Source: Kordia sp039026955 (GTDB taxonomy: Bacteria; Bacteroidota; Bacteroidia; Flavobacteriales; Flavobacteriaceae). From it: a stretch of DNA of 64,000 bases. Location: NCBI GenBank assembly GCA_039026955.1, contig JBCCLH010000008.1:1-64000 (forward strand), in the 5' to 3' direction. Shown one piece after another: positions 1 to 8,377 of this stretch (positions are counted from its first letter, which is position 1; each line of letters starts with the position of its first letter). The notes below the pieces were generated by a model, which saw only the letters and a list, made by a program, of their open reading frames with translations, made no database searches and was not told the origin of the DNA. The translations under genes and the position numbers were made by a program.

Positions 1-207
1 AAAAAAAAATTCCTTAAATTTTATAACTTAAATAAAAATGGATAAAATTCTGAAAAAAAAAATCAAATACTTAAATTTTTAAAGTATTCTTTTAGGATTG
101 AGGTCTTCTTTTTATAAAAAATAAATACACTCGGTTTTAATTATTTGTAACAATAAAAAGTTTTGACGTCGCTTGTTTAAGTCTGAGACTTCAACTAGCG
201 ACTTCAA

Positions 208-861
208 CTAACGCTTTGTTCCGTAGGCTAAATCGCCTGCATCGCCCAATCCTGGGACAATGTATCCGCGAGAATTCAACGTATCATCTACAGCAGCAAT
301 CCATAAATGTGTGCCTTGTGGGAAGTTTTCTTTGATAAAATTGACGCCTTGTGTGGAGCCTAACACAGAAAAAATGTGAATATTCTTTGGAGTTCCTTGT
401 TGTAATAATACTTCGTATACATTTTTCATTGTGCGTCCTGTAGCCAACATCGGATCGACCAATAGCAACGTTTTTCCTTCTAGAGAAGGCGCGGCCATAT
501 AGTTCACTACAATTTCAAACGCGTCACCATCGTCAATATGATCGCGATACGCCGAAACAAAAGCATTTTCTGCTTGATCAAAATAATTGAGTACACCTTG
601 ATGCAAGGGCAATCCTGCTCGTAAAATAGAGCAAATCACAACATCTTTTTGGGGAAGATGTATTGTTTTTGTACCTAGCGGAGTTGTGACAGTTTCTTCG
701 GTAGTTTCCAGCGTTTTGCTACATTCATAACTTAAAATTTCACCCACGCGTTCAATATTTCTGCGGAAGCGCATGGAATCTTTCTGAATAGATTCATCGC
801 GTAATTCACTAATAAATTGATTTAATAACGAAGGTTGGGAAGTATAGTCGTGAATGGTCAT
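208..861 (-). CDS. upp: Uracil phosphoribosyltransferase
   Basis: Cytosolic pyrimidine salvage enzyme that makes UMP from uracil and PRPP. The 217-residue length is normal for the family. The PRPP-binding loop is clear (DPMLATGRTM, residues 136-145). Residues ILRAGLPL (79-86) and the C-terminal uracil-binding stretch GYIVPGLGDAGD before AYGTKR are also typical. It stands alone, divergent from nothing recognisable on the left, and is followed on its upstream side by the terminator of the next minus-strand operon. A small direct repeat (GACTTCAACTA at 187-197 and 200-210) overlaps its stop codon. Identification is secure from motifs. Confidence 0.97.
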   Translation of the reverse strand: MTIHDYTSQPSLLNQFISELRDESIQKDSMRFRRNIERVGEILSYECSKTLETTEETVTTPLGTKTIHLPQKDVVICSILRAGLPLHQGVLNYFDQAENAFVSAYRDHIDDGDAFEIVVNYMAAPSLEGKTLLLVDPMLATGRTMKNVYEVLLQQGTPKNIHIFSVLGSTQGVNFIKENFPQGTHLWIAAVDDTLNSRGYIVPGLGDAGDLAYGTKR

Positions 862-913
862 AAAGCTTTATTTTGGGAGCTAAATATACAATTTTAAGCT
901 ATAAAAGTTCAGA

Positions 914-951
914 ATAAAAAATGGCGACTTTCCATGTTCAGAAAACCGCCA
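914..951 (-). terminator. Intrinsic terminator of the T9SS-protein operon
   Basis: Read on the minus strand, TGGCG and CGCCA (outer arms, plus-strand 947-951 and 922-926) with further wobble pairing inside form a hairpin that runs into a T-rich stretch (complement of 914-921). It lies just past the stop codon at 1001 and before upp, so it most likely ends the 4775-to-1001 transcript. Confidence 0.65.
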
Positions 952-1000
952 CTCACTATTAACTAAATCTGATTATTGTAGCATTCTAATAGTTTTGTTG

Positions 1001-3868
1001 TTACTTTCGAATCAACTTCAAGGTTTTGAGCTGATGTTGACCGTCATATACTTTCACAAAATACACACCTGAAGCGAGTCCTTCAATATTGATAGAGAAT
1101 GAAGATGTGCCAATCGAATTCATATCTAACATATATTTCCGTCCAGCCATATCATAGGTTTCTATGCTAATTTCTTTACCCGCAGTTTCTTTATCAACAT
1201 ACAAATTGACATAATTTGTTGCTGGATTTGGATACAGATGAATAGCTTCTGGAGTTTCTGCTGTTTCTGGTTGTGTAAATACTATATCTTCAGACATAGC
1301 GGTACGTTCCACGACAGTTGGATCGAGCATATTGGCTTTGTAATCGCTGCTGTTACAGAACGTATTTATTTGTCCTGTTGTGGCATGTATCATTGGTTCC
1401 GAGAGATCAAAAGGTGAATCAATCCACAAAGATATTTCTGGTGAAATGATAGATTCAGGATCGGTCTCAATTTGATTTCCAGCAATGATATTTACGGTAT
1501 ATCCACTCGTCGTACTTAAATTTCCAGTAATATTAATATCATTCCACGCTCGGCAGTTATAGGTGGAACCTGAAAGCCAACAGCCTTCTACATGACTTCC
1601 ATCAAAAACGACATCTTCAAATCCTAAGTTTTCGTTGAAAAGTTTTACGTCATACTGCGTGTGTAAAGTCGGATCAATCAAAGTATACGCATACGGTTCT
1701 GAACTGTAGGCAATGTCTTCTGGTTTTACATCGAAGGTTAGAATTTGTGTGCTTGTGTTGTGTTCTCCATTTTGATTCAGTGTTTCATATTCAATATCTA
1801 CAAGTAAAACCAATTCAATATCATAAAAGTCAAAATGGAATCCTTGTGTGGCAGCAAATGGAAAGTTTGGATCTTCCGGGAAAGGACAATCGAGACAACC
1901 AAATTCGAAAAACTCCTGTTTTAAACCAACACCAACAGTAAAATTTTTCAAGGCATCTAGCGGAACAAATGGTGTTTGAAAATGTCCATCTTCATCACCA
2001 TAATCACCAGAATATGGGTCCCAACCATTTTCCACACTGTTTGTAAATGGCGAATCGGATTGATTGATCCAAATATCATACGTATCCACATCATAGTTGG
2101 TAGAGTAGACATTCGTGGTATAATACGGATCGAGAAATACATTGTAATGCAGTTGTCCGTTCAAAGAAACATCTGTTTTTGCTTTGAATCGAAACGCAGC
2201 TTTGATTTCATGATTTTTAATATCTACTGCTTGGTTTAGGGCATACATCAAATCATTGCTAATTCGAATTTGATGTTCCTTGGTCCACGCTTTGTAATGA
2301 ATCGGATTCCAATACGTATCCACTAAAAAAGTATCTTCAAACAACGTTTCAGGCACATAGCGATCGGCAATGGTTATCTGTGGACTGTTGAGCAAGGCAA
2401 ATGTTCCCAACACTTCATTATACACTGGATATTCGTACATCGTTTGTAAAATAGGATCTTCCATATCGCCAGTTCCAGTGTTTAGGACTTGTGTGGCAGC
2501 AGTTCCATAAGTTCCAGGTGTGTAAAAAGTTGGTCCACCTTTTACTTGCGAATCTGAAATGATACCTTCAAAATGCATTTCGGTAAAGGTGACACTAGGC
2601 ACTTTATTTTTATCTGGTTCTGTTGGCAACGGTACTTTTTCAAAATTTTGCTCAATATAAGTTTTGGCGTCTGAGCCTAATACTTTTTTTGCAATTTTAA
2701 GGATGTTTTCCGTCTTTAATTTATCTGCTTTTTTGATAAAAGCGCCATACTTTTCTTTTAGTTTTGTGAACCATTCTGTGGCTTCTATGGGACCAGTACT
2801 GATTGCGGAAGGATCTGCACCCAGCGTAAATACAGCAGTTAACGTGTATCTTAGTGCTTTGAGTACATTTAAATTATGCTCTACAATTTTGTTTTGACGA
2901 TTCGCTGCGAGTAAATCTGCTTCGTATTGTTCGTAGCGTTCAATATAATCGTCTACGAGTGTTTGTAATCCTTTGTAAATTAAGATTCCACCTTTTTCGG
3001 TATCGTTTCCAGAAGCGTCAAAACCTGAAAGAAAGGACATTGGATCAATTTGTAAATTATTGTCAATCAGATTGTCATCTATAGATAAGCTTCTTCCGTG
3101 TAAAGTGATGCTTTCTTCTGTAATTTGATTAAAACTAATTTGAATTTTTGACGGATAATAGCACGTACACGGATCATACGCAATTTGGAAATCCGTAGAA
3201 AACCATTGGCGTTGCGCATTGGTCGCTTTTGCTAATGATTTCATGGTGGTTACTTTGGAATGTTGATCCAATGCCAAATCTTTTCCACTATACAAGCGTG
3301 CCAATCCTGTAGATCCTGAATTATCATTATTAAGGATAAAACTCATTACCACTTCTACGGCATCAGGTCCGTCACCAACCAATTGATCCAATCCGAAGTT
3401 GGCAAATACTCTCACAACTCCTGAGTATCTGTTGTAAATCACAATATACGGCAAAGCTTGAAACGTCTCGTTGCTATCAGCTACATCGATATTATTTGGA
3501 TAACGTCCCAAATTAATCAATAATAGTTCCCAACCATTTTTTGGAATCGGTCGTGGGGAATTATTTATGTAATTGTAATAGGGAATAGAAGGTGCCCAAA
3601 TATTGTCCATTTCTAACAATGGCGTTCCTGACCAAAACATATTGGTTAAGTCCATGTCTTCTAAGCTTCCTCCAGGTGTCAATGGAAACCAATCGGTACC
3701 ATTCAAGTAGCGTTCATCGCCATCCGGATTCAGTAAATCTTTTGGAAGTGCATTATTTGTTGGATTTTCTGGATCTGTACTTACATTATTATCGCATTGT
3801 GCTTGTAACGTAGCAGTTCCCAAACAAAATAGAACACACCAAAGGTATATTTTAATACATATTCTCAT
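1001..3868 (-). CDS. Large secreted protein with T9SS type A sorting domain
   Basis: A 955-residue exported protein of unknown function. Residues 1-23 are a signal peptide (hydrophobic LWCVLFCLGTATLQA followed by Q). The last 75 or so residues are a type A C-terminal sorting domain: LYPNPATNYVNLYV, a YDMAGR turn, LASGVYFVKVY and a basic end LIRK. This domain directs passage through the type IX secretion system to the surface or medium. The middle is rich in Asn, Asp, Tyr and Thr and contains several Cys pairs (for example GCLDCP), as expected of an extracellular protein; I recognise no enzymatic domain. It starts 10 bases after the stop of the upstream coiled-coil protein, so the two are probably co-transcribed. 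Confidence 0.9.
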   Translation of the reverse strand: MRICIKIYLWCVLFCLGTATLQAQCDNNVSTDPENPTNNALPKDLLNPDGDERYLNGTDWFPLTPGGSLEDMDLTNMFWSGTPLLEMDNIWAPSIPYYNYINNSPRPIPKNGWELLLINLGRYPNNIDVADSNETFQALPYIVIYNRYSGVVRVFANFGLDQLVGDGPDAVEVVMSFILNNDNSGSTGLARLYSGKDLALDQHSKVTTMKSLAKATNAQRQWFSTDFQIAYDPCTCYYPSKIQISFNQITEESITLHGRSLSIDDNLIDNNLQIDPMSFLSGFDASGNDTEKGGILIYKGLQTLVDDYIERYEQYEADLLAANRQNKIVEHNLNVLKALRYTLTAVFTLGADPSAISTGPIEATEWFTKLKEKYGAFIKKADKLKTENILKIAKKVLGSDAKTYIEQNFEKVPLPTEPDKNKVPSVTFTEMHFEGIISDSQVKGGPTFYTPGTYGTAATQVLNTGTGDMEDPILQTMYEYPVYNEVLGTFALLNSPQITIADRYVPETLFEDTFLVDTYWNPIHYKAWTKEHQIRISNDLMYALNQAVDIKNHEIKAAFRFKAKTDVSLNGQLHYNVFLDPYYTTNVYSTNYDVDTYDIWINQSDSPFTNSVENGWDPYSGDYGDEDGHFQTPFVPLDALKNFTVGVGLKQEFFEFGCLDCPFPEDPNFPFAATQGFHFDFYDIELVLLVDIEYETLNQNGEHNTSTQILTFDVKPEDIAYSSEPYAYTLIDPTLHTQYDVKLFNENLGFEDVVFDGSHVEGCWLSGSTYNCRAWNDINITGNLSTTSGYTVNIIAGNQIETDPESIISPEISLWIDSPFDLSEPMIHATTGQINTFCNSSDYKANMLDPTVVERTAMSEDIVFTQPETAETPEAIHLYPNPATNYVNLYVDKETAGKEISIETYDMAGRKYMLDMNSIGTSSFSINIEGLASGVYFVKVYDGQHQLKTLKLIRK

Positions 3869-3878
3869 AGTTGTGTGT

Positions 3879-4775
3879 TTATTTTTTTGCTTCTAATTTT
3901 TGTAAACGTGCTTCTAATTGTAAAATGTACAAGGTCAATTCTTCTACTTTTTCAACAAGAACACGATTTAGTTCTCCCAAATCAGCGCCATCGGCAGCGA
4001 CTACTTTTGCAGAAGGAACATTTGGTAAGTGCTTGTTTTTATGAATAAAAGTGCGCAATTCTTCCAAAGATATCAACTCATAATCATGCTCAAAAACATA
4101 ATCTGGAAAAGGATTTAAGGTCGTCACATACTTTCTTGCGTACACTTCGCCAGTAGGTTTTACCGTAAAGTTTACATCGTTACCATCGGTACTTACTACT
4201 TGAATGGCGTTTTGCGCATCTTTACGAACACGAACGCTTACACCGTATTTATCATCTGAGTAACTTCTGGTTCTAACGTACAATCCGTTATCTGAAGTTG
4301 TACCAATATTTGTAGATGCCAATTCCGTATCGGCAGATGGTGTGTAATAACTTTGTGAGCCCATCCAAATGCGTTTGTGATCTCCATTCATGGTCAATCC
4401 GACAGCACCTGAACTAATGACTAAGTTTTTACGTTCCTGATTGGCGATGTAGAAGTTGAGTTTTGACATTCTAAAGATGGCGCCATCGCTGGATTCTGCG
4501 CCTGTATCTGTATTGGTAAGTCCAATTCTGGCGGTTTTCCCAGCATTAATCGCTCCTTTAGCTTTTGCTGATTTTGTTCGGATAATCTCTGCTTCCTGTA
4601 ACTGAATGATATAGTCTGTAATTCCATGGACTTGAAAGTTGAAATTAACATCTGCTTGATTCACACCAGTACCAATACCAACATCGCCTGTGTTTGGATA
4701 GGGAAAAGTATTGTCTTGACCAAAGAGGAAACTACATGAAATAAATGCGAAAACTGTGAATAATTTTTTCTTCAT
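3879..4775 (-). CDS. Exported protein with C-terminal coiled-coil stalk domain
   Basis: A 298-residue exported protein, using the ATG at 4775, which begins a good signal peptide (MKKKLFTVFAFISCSFLFGQ). An ATG 14 codons upstream would put a charged extension before the signal and is less likely. The C terminus carries a stretch common in flavobacterial secreted proteins: PDYVFEHDYELISLEEL, then HLPNVPSAK, then a Leu-rich coiled coil (about residues 265-298). Related proteins are often labelled tail-fibre-like and probably trimerise. The middle has a Gly/Asn-rich beta-like region. It is the first gene of an operon with the T9SS cargo protein downstream, suggesting a shared surface role. That functional link is inferred. 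Confidence 0.8.
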   Translation of the reverse strand: MKKKLFTVFAFISCSFLFGQDNTFPYPNTGDVGIGTGVNQADVNFNFQVHGITDYIIQLQEAEIIRTKSAKAKGAINAGKTARIGLTNTDTGAESSDGAIFRMSKLNFYIANQERKNLVISSGAVGLTMNGDHKRIWMGSQSYYTPSADTELASTNIGTTSDNGLYVRTRSYSDDKYGVSVRVRKDAQNAIQVVSTDGNDVNFTVKPTGEVYARKYVTTLNPFPDYVFEHDYELISLEELRTFIHKNKHLPNVPSAKVVAADGADLGELNRVLVEKVEELTLYILQLEARLQKLEAKK

Positions 4776-5089
4776 AATTATTTGATTTTTGTGGTTGTTC
4801 TCACAAATAAAAACCAATAAAAATGCTCAAAAAAGAACTAGCTGTGAGCTTTTATAAAATGTCATAAGCTACTTTTAACAAGCTTTTTAGAAGTTTTTAA
4901 AATGAAAATATAAAGTAGCTTTTTATATGGTAATATCTTGAAAAATAAGGGTTTGTTGCTGTTGAATAATCTCCGCGGTTTTATAAAAAACGTGTAGGTT
5001 TATGGAGCTGCTAAAACGATAACTTTCAAATAATCTGAGAGCTGTTAATTATCAGTACACTTTTAGTATATTCGTCAAAAATTATACAG
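4776..5089. other. Divergent intergenic region
   Basis: About 314 bases between two divergent genes. It must hold promoters for both. On the plus strand, TATATTCG (5067-5074) is a weak match to the TAnnTTTG element, about 15 bases before the HAD gene start. Inverted copies of AAGCTACTTTT-like sequence (around 4867-4877 and 4912-4925) could form a stem. I see no reading frame with coding character. Confidence 0.4.
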
Positions 5090-5758
5090 ATGTTACAAGG
5101 AGTTTTATTTGATATGGATGGTGTGATTGTAGATACAGAACCGCTACATCACAAAGCGTACCGACAAATGTTTGATGAAATAGGAATTGAAGTTTCTCCT
5201 GCGTTATATCAGTCGTTTACGGGACAATCTACAATAAATATCTGCAAACGTATTTGTGATCATTTCGACTTAAAAACAGCGCCAGAAACCTTGGTAAAGA
5301 TCAAACGAGCTAATTTCCAAACGTTATTTGATAACGATACAGATTTAACGCTGCTGGATGGCGTATTAGATTTGATCAAAGAATACCGCGAAAACGATTT
5401 GAAATTGGTATTGGCTTCTTCCGCATCTATGGATAATATCAATAATATCTTTGAACGTTTTCACTTGGAACAATACTTCATTGCAAAATTTAGTGGAGCC
5501 GATTTAAAACAATCCAAACCGCATCCAGAAATCTTTGAAAAAGCTGCTTTTGCCACAGGATATGAACGTGCCAATTGTATGGTGATAGAAGATTCTACCA
5601 ACGGAATTAAAGCGGCCAATGCTGCAGGAATTTTTTGTGTTGGTTATGACAGTCAACACTCCAAAAATCAAGATTATAGCATTGCGAATATGGTGATTTC
5701 AGATTTTAAGGAGATTCAGCACGATAAGATTCAACACGTATTTAAGCGAAACAATTAA
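5090..5758 (+). CDS. HAD-superfamily phosphatase, beta-phosphoglucomutase-like
   Basis: A cytosolic haloacid-dehalogenase hydrolase of 222 residues. Motif I is FDMDGVIVDTEPLH with nucleophile D8 and acid/base D10; a helical cap follows. Motif II is in LVLASSAS, motif III around K157 in LKQSKPHPEIF, and motif IV in MVIEDSTNGIKAA. This is the arrangement of the beta-phosphoglucomutase and sugar-phosphate phosphatase group. The substrate cannot be told from sequence. The stop codon overlaps by a shared TTAA with the stop of the convergent PdxH-like gene, so there is no room for a terminator between them. Confidence 0.93.
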   Translation: MLQGVLFDMDGVIVDTEPLHHKAYRQMFDEIGIEVSPALYQSFTGQSTINICKRICDHFDLKTAPETLVKIKRANFQTLFDNDTDLTLLDGVLDLIKEYRENDLKLVLASSASMDNINNIFERFHLEQYFIAKFSGADLKQSKPHPEIFEKAAFATGYERANCMVIEDSTNGIKAANAAGIFCVGYDSQHSKNQDYSIANMVISDFKEIQHDKIQHVFKRNN

Positions 5759-6330
5759 GGCTGAATACAATACGATTTCCAATTGCCATTTTCGTTTTCA
5801 AAAACAGTGCGTTCATGTAATCTGCTGACTTTGAAGTCCATAAATTCCATTCTTTTAGGCTGAATGCAAATGCCACTCCAATTATTGGGCATTTCGATCG
5901 GAGAAGTACCGAGTTTTTCTTTTTCTTGTTGAAATTGATCTTTCATCAAATCAAAACTCTCAATTTCTTTCCCTTGATCAAAAACAGTAGACACCAATTG
6001 TGAATCGCGATTTCGCTCTTGAAAGTACTGAATAGCTTGGGCTTTAGTGATTTCAGAAACATCGCCTTGAATACGGACTTGCCGCTCTGTCACTGTCCAC
6101 CAAAAGGTCAATGCCGCTGTAGGATGTTGTGCAAATTCTTGTCCTTTTAGTGAAGAAAGTGTTCCTGTGATGATAAATCCTTTATCAGTTACTTCTTTTA
6201 ACGAAACAAAACGTGCATTTGGATAACCATCTGTTCCAATAGTAGATAAACAACAGGCAGTAGGGAAGCGGAGTTCTTGCTGTTTGCGTTCTTCAGCAAG
6301 CCAATGGTTAAATTTTTCAAAAGGATTCAT
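5755..6330 (-). CDS. pdxH: Pyridoxamine 5'-phosphate oxidase family protein (PdxH-like)
   Basis: A 191-residue FMN-dependent flavoprotein of the pyridoxamine/pyridoxine phosphate oxidase family, which forms pyridoxal 5'-phosphate. The N-terminal FMN-binding barrel shows ACCLSTIGTDGYPNARFVSLKEV, LSSLKGQEFAQHPTAALTFWW and RQVRIQGDV. The C-terminal family signature is seen in EFMDFKVSRLHERTVF and W..YCIQP. It is about 20 residues shorter at the N terminus than the E. coli enzyme, which is common in this phylum. I favour true PdxH, but a related flavin-binding protein of the same fold is possible. It converges on and overlaps the HAD gene by four bases. Confidence 0.85.
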   Translation of the reverse strand: MNPFEKFNHWLAEERKQQELRFPTACCLSTIGTDGYPNARFVSLKEVTDKGFIITGTLSSLKGQEFAQHPTAALTFWWTVTERQVRIQGDVSEITKAQAIQYFQERNRDSQLVSTVFDQGKEIESFDLMKDQFQQEKEKLGTSPIEMPNNWSGICIQPKRMEFMDFKVSRLHERTVFENENGNWKSYCIQP

Positions 6331-6390
6331 AATGAATAAGTAATACGATCAAGTGTTACAAAACGACCATTTTTAAGGTATTCTCATAAA

Positions 6391-6891
6391 TTAATCGTTT
6401 AGATAATTCTGTATATTTTCTTTAAGAATTGTTTCCGAAATATCATCTTCTGTATGTAAAACTCCGTCTTTTCCTTTTGACAATAGTAAATAATCTTTAC
6501 CATTTTCAGTCGCTTCGTAAATGATTTCACGTTCCCAAGCATCTTTAGTCAAATCGCCATAGGTTGGATTTTTACGAGAAAGTTCAATAATATTCTTTGG
6601 ATATACGCCTTTTTGTGTCTTCTCTAAATGCAGTAAATAACTCATCGTACGGAGTGTATCTCTCGTATCTCGCTCTTGCTTCACAGGATTAATAAATGAA
6701 TAAAACAGAAATGTTACCGCAATCAAAATCATAGGAACAATCACAAATGCTTCGGTAAGCGGAGAAAGCATGCGTTTTTTAGGAAGTTTATTTGCTTTTT
6801 CATACGCGCGTTGTTCCTTTTTCTTTTTGTAAAATTTGAATTCTTCAGAAATGACAAAAATTTCTCCAATAAGTGCAATGAGCCACGACAT
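6391..6891 (-). CDS. Membrane protein with a GspG-like C-terminal domain
   Basis: A 166-residue membrane-anchored protein. A hydrophobic segment lies at about residues 46-68 (AFVIVPMILIAVTFLFYSFI), after a strongly basic stretch. The remainder resembles the globular end of type II secretion pseudopilins: a helix with LRTMSYLLHLEKTQKGVYP, then TKDAWEREIIYEA, then LLLSKGKDGVLHTEDDI, matching the DPWG..Y and SLGADG..GTEDDI motifs of GspG. A prepilin peptidase cleavage site at the N terminus is missing, so it is probably not processed like a pilin. No other secretion genes are near. The function is not known. Confidence 0.65.
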   Translation of the reverse strand: MSWLIALIGEIFVISEEFKFYKKKKEQRAYEKANKLPKKRMLSPLTEAFVIVPMILIAVTFLFYSFINPVKQERDTRDTLRTMSYLLHLEKTQKGVYPKNIIELSRKNPTYGDLTKDAWEREIIYEATENGKDYLLLSKGKDGVLHTEDDISETILKENIQNYLND

Positions 6892-6939
6892 AGTATCAAT
6901 GTTTTTGAGATATCAATCTGTATAAATATACGTAAAAAG

Positions 6940-7377
6940 TTACTTTTTTATTTTAGAAAATGTCTGTCCACTCACTTTTGAAGGTTTTTTCATGTCAGTG
7001 ATGGCAAGATCAATTGCATTTTGTAGCAATGTTGTTACCGCTTTGTTTCTGTAATTAGCAGTCGTTGTGATAGGAATATGTCGAATCAATTTTCCTGTGC
7101 CTTGTAAAAGTTCATGCGGATCATTTAGAAGTGTTCCTTTGTGAAATCCTAAATTCAAATGTTTGCTATATATTGGAATCATGCAAAAACCATCCGAGAG
7201 TTTTTCAGAGATGGTAAATACCGCGGTTAGCGCATGCGTGTGATATAAAAGTTCGTTTGCTTCAGGATATAATTCCAATACAAAATTTCGCAGATCAATA
7301 AACAAATCAATACAATCTTTCGGTTTCAACTGTAAAAAATGTTCAAAATCGAGATGAATAGTGCGTGTTGATTGCAT
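6940..7377 (-). CDS. DUF1801-family protein
   Basis: A 145-residue soluble protein of the DUF1801 fold, seen in the pattern ELLYHTHALTAVFTISEKLSDGFCMIPIYSKHLNLGFHKG (written here in outline), followed by a C-terminal helical half containing HIPITTTANYRNKAVTTLL. Some relatives are described as iron-chaperone-like, but that role is not transferable here. The reading frame starts at an ATG directly downstream of a short AT-rich gap; the neighbours give no hint of pathway. Confidence 0.75.
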   Translation of the reverse strand: MQSTRTIHLDFEHFLQLKPKDCIDLFIDLRNFVLELYPEANELLYHTHALTAVFTISEKLSDGFCMIPIYSKHLNLGFHKGTLLNDPHELLQGTGKLIRHIPITTTANYRNKAVTTLLQNAIDLAITDMKKPSKVSGQTFSKIKK

Positions 7378-7498
7378 ACAATTTTTATATAAATACCTAC
7401 CTAAAGATACAAAAAGCGCAAAAAAGAAAGCGTATATACTTCCTTATTTGCCAACTACACATAAATCGATTTTTTATTAAAACTTTACATAGCTAAAA

Positions 7499-7529
7499 TT
7501 TGTTAGCAGTACAAATTGATGTAATTTTG
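7499..7529 (+). promoter_or_regulatory. Bacteroidota-type promoter for the small export protein gene
   Basis: TTTG (7499-7502), exactly 19 bases, then TAATTTTG (7522-7529) is a full match to the primary sigma consensus of Bacteroidota. Transcription would begin near 7536, leaving a leader of only about 14 bases before the GTG start at 7550. Confidence 0.7.
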
Positions 7530-7549
7530 CATTTCCTTAAAACAAAATT

Positions 7550-7996
7550 GTGATTGAAGACATTCTTATAACCATGATGTGGAGCATTTCTCCGCTAGGA
7601 GAAGCCAAAGTTGGGATTCCAATCGGGTTGCAATCAGAAGTAAATCCGTATATAATTTTTGTAGCTGCATTTATTGCGAATGTACTTGTATTTCCTGTCA
7701 TGATTTTTTTCTTGGATAATATAAATCGTTATTTAATACGTTGGCGACCTTATAAAAAAGCTGCATTATGGGTAGCCAAAAGAGCTAAAAAAGGCGCCAA
7801 AGATAAAATCCAAAAATACGGTTTCTGGGGATTGATGCTTTTCGTAATGATTCCTGTGCCGGGAACTGGCGTATACGCTGGTACCATTGCTACGTATTTA
7901 TTCAATATTGAACGCAAGCAAGCTTTTGCAGCCAACACAATCGGTATCTTTTTCTCTTCGGTAATCGTGTGGGTTACGTTTATGTTTTTTAAATAA
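7550..7996 (+). CDS. Putative small multi-drug export protein (COG2426 family)
   Basis: A 148-residue integral membrane protein with about four hydrophobic segments, near 2-14, 32-57, 95-115 and 125-147. The motifs SPLGEAKVGIPIGL near the start and PVPGTGVYAGTIAT in the second half are those of the small multi-drug export family, COG2426. The transport role is by family name only and poorly tested. The start is GTG; the nearest in-frame ATG is nine codons later and would cut into the first membrane segment. The gene has its own good promoter. Confidence 0.78.
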   Translation: MIEDILITMMWSISPLGEAKVGIPIGLQSEVNPYIIFVAAFIANVLVFPVMIFFLDNINRYLIRWRPYKKAALWVAKRAKKGAKDKIQKYGFWGLMLFVMIPVPGTGVYAGTIATYLFNIERKQAFAANTIGIFFSSVIVWVTFMFFK

Positions 7997-8032
7997 ACAG
8001 ACCTTCAGATTTTTTTATTTCAAATAAAAAAT

Positions 8033-8040
8033 TACATTTG
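8033..8040 (+). promoter_or_regulatory. Promoter P1 of the EF-G leader region
   Basis: TACATTTG is an exact TAnnTTTG element, followed 18 bases later by the ATG of a 27-codon frame. The upstream element is poor (TTTT rather than TTTG at the right distance). Transcription would start near 8047. Confidence 0.55.
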
Positions 8041-8058
8041 CAACAGAATTTTACAAAA

Positions 8059-8142
8059 ATGAAAACAACAAACGTTAACATTATTGCAGTAAACGGCGCT
8101 ATCAGAACTGTGTTTTTTGGTAGAGCAGGTCAGGTATTCTAA
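8059..8142 (+). CDS. 27-residue peptide with its own promoter and terminator
   Basis: A short frame beginning MKTTNVNIIAVNG and ending FFGRAGQVF. It has an ATG, a well placed promoter element upstream and an intrinsic terminator 27 bases past its stop. No homologue is recognised. It may be a leader peptide for transcription attenuation of the downstream EF-G paralogue, a free small peptide, or a small RNA with an incidental frame. Its position as first item in an otherwise non-coding 400-base leader favours a regulatory role, which is inferred. Confidence 0.5.
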   Translation: MKTTNVNIIAVNGAIRTVFFGRAGQVF

Positions 8143-8168
8143 AAAGATAAAACTTCATATATTTTATT

Positions 8169-8196
8169 AGGCTTTCTTTTTAGGAAGCCTTTTTTG
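8169..8196 (+). terminator. Intrinsic terminator after the 27-residue frame
   Basis: AGGCTTTC (8169-8176) pairs with GGAAGCCT (8183-8190), eight pairs with one G-T wobble, followed directly by six T residues. A textbook intrinsic terminator, so most P1 transcripts would end here. Confidence 0.8.
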
Positions 8197-8213
8197 TTCT
8201 ACCGAAATTTAAA

Positions 8214-8242
8214 TTGACACAAACAATAGCTTTTTAAATTAT
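8214..8242 (+). promoter_or_regulatory. Possible promoter P2 of the EF-G paralogue
   Basis: TTG (8214-8216) and TAAATTAT (8235-8242) are separated by 18 bases. The second element keeps only part of TAnnTTTG. If used, transcription starts near 8249, about 20 bases before the 15-codon leader frame. Confidence 0.4.
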
Positions 8243-8269
8243 TCTAAAAAAGAACACATCCCAAACATT

Positions 8270-8317
8270 ATGTTTACTTTAAAAATTATAGAAACAAACA
8301 TGTTCCTACAAACGTAG
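8270..8317 (+). CDS. 15-residue leader peptide of the EF-G paralogue
   Basis: ATG at 8270, stop TAG at 8315-8317; encodes MFTLKIIETNMFLQT. The last five codons run through the 5' arm and loop of a hairpin (8303-8320), and the stop codon lies in its 3' arm. A ribosome paused in the last codons would keep that hairpin open. This is the geometry of leader peptides controlling transcription attenuation. No experimentally known leader peptide of this sequence comes to mind; expression is inferred. Confidence 0.55.
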   Translation: MFTLKIIETNMFLQT

Positions 8318-8377
8318 GAGAGGATTGCTATTGTTGTAAACTTAGTAGAAAGCCTCTCATTACGAGTGGCTTTTTTT
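8303..8377 (+). promoter_or_regulatory. Transcription attenuator with alternative hairpins
   Basis: Four segments can be seen. Segments 1 and 2: TCCTAC (8304-8309) pairs with GTAGGA (8314-8319). Segments 2 and 3: GAGAGG (8318-8323) pairs exactly with CCTCTC (8353-8358). Segments 3 and 4: AGCCTCTC (8351-8358) pairs with GAGTGGCT (8364-8371), one mismatch, followed by seven T. Thus 1:2 favours the 3:4 terminator and 2:3 prevents it. The EF-G paralogue starts 27 bases after the T run. Ribosome pausing in the 15-codon frame would disrupt 1:2 and turn the gene on. Confidence 0.65.

Noticed and set aside
187..210. Direct repeat GACTTCAACTA x2 at the end of upp
   Set aside because: Only two 11-base copies; too short to call a recombination or attachment site.
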